The notes under the pieces are model-generated. The model made no database searches. It was not told where the DNA came from and saw only the letters and a list, made by a program, of their open reading frames with translations. Both the position numbers and the translations under genes were made by a program. Positions 6,510-8,539 of a DNA stretch of 8,539 bases are shown one piece after another. Origin of the DNA: Acidobacteriota bacterium (GTDB lineage: Bacteria; Actinomycetota; Acidimicrobiia; Spongiisociales; UBA5794); contig JACZST010000074.1 of the NCBI GenBank assembly GCA_022574065.1, forward strand, positions 1 through 8,539. Direction: 5' to 3'. Each line of letters starts with the position of its first letter. The stretch's first letter is position 1.

Positions 6510-6844
6510 GCTCTGCCGCGAGCCTCCAGCCCGGCACGATCGACGAGCTCAACGAGATCCATCGTCGACGTCACCGGCACGATCTCGTGCTGGGACCCGA
6601 TACGCACCGTGCTCGATGGACGTCCCTGCTCCGGGTCGGCCAGCCTGATCACCGCAACGCCCGGTCCGACCGGGGTCGGGCCGTCAGAGATCACGGCCAC
6701 GTCGTAGCGGTCCGCCGACACTGCCGCTTCAGGATCGACAATCGTGACCCGTCTCCCGTCGCGGTCGAGCAGTCGACCAAGGGCCGACGCGAACAATCGC
6801 GGTCGCACCGCGATGAGCACCTCGAGCGGCGGTTGAGATGACAC
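6500..6844 (-). CDS. Small receiver-like (degenerate response regulator) protein
   Basis: A 114-residue hypothetical protein with third-position GC typical of coding sequence. Its start, LEVLIAVRPRLFASALGRLL (7-26), has the beta1-alpha1 pattern of a CheY-like receiver and matches the two plus-strand neighbours in outline (V-x-V, P-x-L, A/S-L, L-L). The acidic pair after beta1 is missing (VRP), beta3 is YDVAVISD (47-54), and the terminal Lys region is not recognisable. There is no DNA-binding domain and it is shorter than a full receiver (about 120). The GTG start at 6844 lies nine bases past an in-frame stop, so the gene cannot begin further upstream; its ribosome site is weak. It overlaps the divergent gene's start by 7 bases. 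Function is unknown; a stand-alone pseudo-receiver is inference. Confidence 0.5.
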   Translation of the reverse strand: MSSQPPLEVLIAVRPRLFASALGRLLDRDGRRVTIVDPEAAVSADRYDVAVISDGPTPVGPGVAVIRLADPEQGRPSSTVRIGSQHEIVPVTSTMDLVELVDRAGLEARGRAEA

Positions 6845-7446
6845 TGCGTAGATCTAACCCCGACCACGCTCGGTCCGTCATCGACAGAACTGATGATTCG
6901 ATCCACCACGTCCGGGTTGGAGTGGTTGGCAGGCCGGGACTGTTCCTCGATTCACTGATCGAGGCTCTGCGCGGCTCCGGGTTTACCACATGGTGGGCGG
7001 GCACGGCTTCGCCGACCGGAGGGTTGCTCGATCGCCTGGTGAGCATGAATGCGGACCTCGTCCTCTTCAAAGTGGGCACGGCCGCCCCCACACAGGCGCA
7101 ACTGAGCCTCATCGGTCGGCTCACCGACCGGGGGGTGCGCGTGGTTGCCATCGACGGCGGAGACAACCAGGGAGGCGCAGGCGAGTGCACGAGGGCCGGC
7201 GCCGTCTGGGCCATCGACCCATCGAGCGCCGGCTTCGATGAGCTGGTTTCCGCGATGCGGATGGCCTACTCCCTACGAAGTCCGCATGGTCGGGGGGTAC
7301 GGAGCACGAGCTCGTCCCGGCCCAAATCATCAGTTTTGACGATGCCGGGTAGCACCCGCGACGGCAAGGATGCGCGTGACAGAGGCTGGCAACGGCCTCG
7401 TCGGGGGCGAGCAGGGAAGGCAGGTCAGCGTGGTCGCGTGGTCTAA
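6838..7446 (+). CDS. Receiver-like protein without phospho-acceptor Asp or output domain
   Basis: A 202-residue hypothetical protein. Residues about 25-145 look like a CheY-type fold: beta1 VRVGVVGRPGLFLDSLIEAL (25-44), beta3 ADLVLFKVG (72-80), beta4 VRVVAIDGG (100-108), then ECTRAGAVWAIDPS (116-129), the 'A-x-x-AG-A-x-G' turn seen before the receiver's Lys. Key residues are gone: no acidic pair after beta1, Lys78 where the phospho-Asp should be, and Asp-Pro in place of the Lys. No helix-turn-helix is seen. The tail after about residue 148 is Arg/Gly/Ser-rich with falling third-position GC and overlaps the next gene, so it may be poorly constrained. ATG 6838 follows GGCGG (6828-6832). Likely a paralogue of the next gene that lost its output domain. 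Confidence 0.6.
   Translation: MTLRRSNPDHARSVIDRTDDSIHHVRVGVVGRPGLFLDSLIEALRGSGFTTWWAGTASPTGGLLDRLVSMNADLVLFKVGTAAPTQAQLSLIGRLTDRGVRVVAIDGGDNQGGAGECTRAGAVWAIDPSSAGFDELVSAMRMAYSLRSPHGRGVRSTSSSRPKSSVLTMPGSTRDGKDARDRGWQRPRRGRAGKAGQRGRVV
7316..7349 (+). other. Stem-loop before the LuxR-type regulator
   Basis: CCCGGC (7316-7321) pairs exactly with GCCGGG (7344-7349), and ATCATC (7326-7331) can pair with GACGAT (7338-7343) at five of six positions across an AGTTTT loop. This local AT-rich loop lies inside the low-constraint tail of the previous gene and about 25 bases before the next start, so it may shape mRNA between the two genes or mark an operator. Confidence 0.3.
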
Positions 7447-8152
7447 CCCCGATCAGGCCGCTGAGGAAGACGTCACAGCGAGACTCGATGGCGAGCTCGC
7501 CGCACCGCGAGCCGCGCTCGTCGACCCCCACGCGCTGCTCACCCATGCCTTGACCGAGGAGCTCAACCGGTGCGGCATACCGACCACAGCTGTGTGGGCC
7601 GATTCCGCAGAAGACATCGTCTTCGCGGTCGAACAGGCCCAGGCAGACGTGATCCTGCTCGAGTACGAGCTGCCCGCCCCACTCGGGCGCCCCGAGTCGC
7701 TGATCAGATCGATGACGAACGCCGGGGGGAGGGTGGTCATGCTCACCTCGTCCTCCGATCACCTGGGATTGGGTGCCTGTCTCGAGGCCGGCGCCGTCGG
7801 CATCATCGACAAGAAACGAGCCTCCTTCACCGAGTTCGTGGCTGCCATAAGAACGGCAGCTGGAGACGATGGGGCGCTCAGCTGGCACTCCAGGACCTTG
7901 CTGGCGGAGCTTCGCCGCAGCCGGGCCGAGGAGCAGCGACAACACGCCCCGTTTGCCACACTCACCCCGCGCGAACGCGAGGTGCTCTCTCTCATGTGCC
8001 AGGGCTGCGGGTCTACCGAGATCGCGGATGAGACGTTTGTGTCGCTGGCCACGGTGCGCTCCCACGTTCGCTCGATCCTGCTCAAACTCGGTGTCCACTC
8101 CCAGCTCGCCGCAGCCGCCAAGGCCTACAGCAGCGGCTGGTACGAGGCCTGA
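7376..8152 (+). CDS. LuxR/NarL-type regulator with atypical receiver (Glu at phosphosite)
   Basis: A 258-residue DNA-binding regulator. After an N-terminal segment of about 45 residues comes a receiver-like domain (about 46-160): beta1 RAALVDPHALL keeps Asp50 but the next acidic residue is Pro; beta3 ADVILLEYELP places Glu96 where the phosphorylated Asp normally sits; beta4 VVMLTSSSD keeps Thr124; Lys146/147 follow GIID. A LuxR-type helix-turn-helix spans about 193-256, with LTPREREVLSLM then STEIADETFVSLATVRSHVRSILLKLGVHSQ, the full family signature. It may act without a kinase, as Glu can mimic phospho-Asp. GTG 7376 has AAGGA (7366-7370) at good spacing; an ATG at 7370 sits directly on that site. 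It overlaps the preceding gene by 71 bases out of frame and precedes the Flp pilin, a possible target. Confidence 0.9.
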   Translation: MTEAGNGLVGGEQGRQVSVVAWSNPDQAAEEDVTARLDGELAAPRAALVDPHALLTHALTEELNRCGIPTTAVWADSAEDIVFAVEQAQADVILLEYELPAPLGRPESLIRSMTNAGGRVVMLTSSSDHLGLGACLEAGAVGIIDKKRASFTEFVAAIRTAAGDDGALSWHSRTLLAELRRSRAEEQRQHAPFATLTPREREVLSLMCQGCGSTEIADETFVSLATVRSHVRSILLKLGVHSQLAAAAKAYSSGWYEA

Positions 8153-8409
8153 GAGTGCGCACCGATACGTGATCGGTCATCTCGACAGAAGTAGAGCTTT
8201 TTGTCCCGCTCTTTGCCGCTTCGCGGCGGGCCGCTCGGGCCACGGCTCAGCTGATGCCATCTCCGATATAGAGCGAGATCGTGTCCTAACCGCTGAGCCT
8301 CTTGGAGTCGATTCATCAATCCTGACGATGACGGCCGCGTCCGGCTACACCACGATGCACCGAGTGGAAGAGACCCGTCTGGGTCTTCGCATAGGAAAGG
8401 AGCATCCAC
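8153..8409 (+). promoter_or_regulatory. Leader/promoter region of the Flp pilin gene
   Basis: This stretch has no gene I can support. It holds the hairpin at 8161-8177, a run AGCTTTTTG (8196-8204), the stem GCCGC-TTC-GCGGC (8215-8227), a CAGCTG, and, just before the pilin, AGACCC/GGGTCT around GTCT (8371-8386). The last ends eight bases before the strong ribosome site GGAAAGGAG (8394-8402). I could not assign sigma-factor boxes with confidence. The length of leader and the hairpin beside the ribosome site would allow control of pilin translation. Confidence 0.4.
8161..8177 (+). terminator. Hairpin just after the LuxR-type gene
   Basis: ACCGAT (8161-8166) and ATCGGT (8172-8177) are exact reverse complements around a 5-base loop, 8 bases after the stop. 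Short and without a T-tract, it is a weak terminator candidate; as a dyad next to a regulator gene it could also be an operator. Confidence 0.35.
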
Positions 8410-8539
8410 ATGGTGCAGTATCTGAGGACTGTGCTGAGGGCTTTCGTGACCAACGAGCGCGGTGCAACGATGGTGGAGTACGGCATCATGGTCGCCCTGA
8501 TCGCCGTCGTCGCCATCCTGGCCGTCGGTGCCCTCGGTG
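8410..8539 (+). CDS. flp: Flp/Fap-type pilin (Tad pilus), 5' part
   Basis: The first 43 residues of a class III (Flp) prepilin; the gene runs off the window. Flp subunits form the Tad adhesion pilus after a dedicated prepilin peptidase (TadV/CpaA type) cuts the leader. Visible are an 18-residue basic leader ending NERG, a cut site between G18 and A19, Glu at mature position 5 followed by Tyr (ATMVEYG), and then the hydrophobic stretch IMVALIAVVAILAVGALG that anchors and packs the pilus. ATG 8410 has a strong ribosome site, GGAAAGGAG, seven bases upstream. Flp proteins are usually 50-70 residues, so only the end is missing. Tad assembly genes probably follow beyond the window. The LuxR-type gene upstream is a candidate regulator. 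Confidence 0.92.
   Translation, partial: MVQYLRTVLRAFVTNERGATMVEYGIMVALIAVVAILAVGALG

Noticed and set aside
6359..6841. Plus-strand frame of 160 codons with a good ribosome site (GGGGGAAGG) before ATG
   Set aside because: Third-position GC is only moderate at its start, and the second half is Arg/His-rich sequence antisense to the receiver-like gene; no family features.
7121..8098. Minus-strand frame of about 325 codons opposite the LuxR-type gene
   Set aside because: Shadow of a gene whose helix-turn-helix signature is clear on the plus strand.

Overview
The window is a high-GC bacterial segment with strong GC bias at third codon positions, GTG starts, Shine-Dalgarno sites, tightly overlapping genes and a Tad-type Flp pilin. 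This fits an actinobacterium, possibly an Acidimicrobiia-like lineage. No marker gene fixes the taxon, so that placement is inference.

Layout. (1) Bases 1-816 hold the end of livG and all of livF, the two ATPases of a LIV-type branched-chain amino acid ABC importer. (2) Bases 817-1085 lie between convergent genes and carry a compound palindrome of about 240 bp built from several hairpins. Its two end hairpins are inverted copies of each other. (3) Bases 1086-1520, minus strand, encode a RidA/YjgF-family protein that lacks the catalytic arginine of true RidA. (4) A divergent gap of about 220 bp leads into a plus-strand operon at 1744-6278. It encodes an M24 'pita-bread' hydrolase-like protein with one metal-binding Asp replaced by Cys, E1 alpha and E1 beta of a thiamine-diphosphate 2-oxoacid dehydrogenase, and an L-2-hydroxyglutarate oxidase-like flavoprotein. 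The genes overlap by 11, 13 and 1 bases. (5) Bases 6279-6499 show no convincing gene but many possible RNA stems. (6) Bases 6500-8152 carry three small proteins resembling degenerate response-regulator receivers: one on the minus strand, one divergent from it, and one joined to a LuxR-type DNA-binding domain with Glu at the phosphorylation site. (7) A leader of 257 bp precedes a Flp/Fap pilin at 8410, cut by the window end.

How the parts may work together. The importer, RidA-like protein, M24 protein, E1 pair and 2-hydroxyacid oxidase look like one catabolic module: uptake of an amino-acid-like compound, cleavage of an amide or C-N bond, oxidation of a 2-hydroxyacid, then decarboxylation of a 2-oxoacid. 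The substrate cannot be named from sequence. No E2/E3 genes lie inside the window. The second half looks like a separate locus in which unorthodox, probably phosphorylation-independent regulators sit next to the start of a Tad pilus locus.
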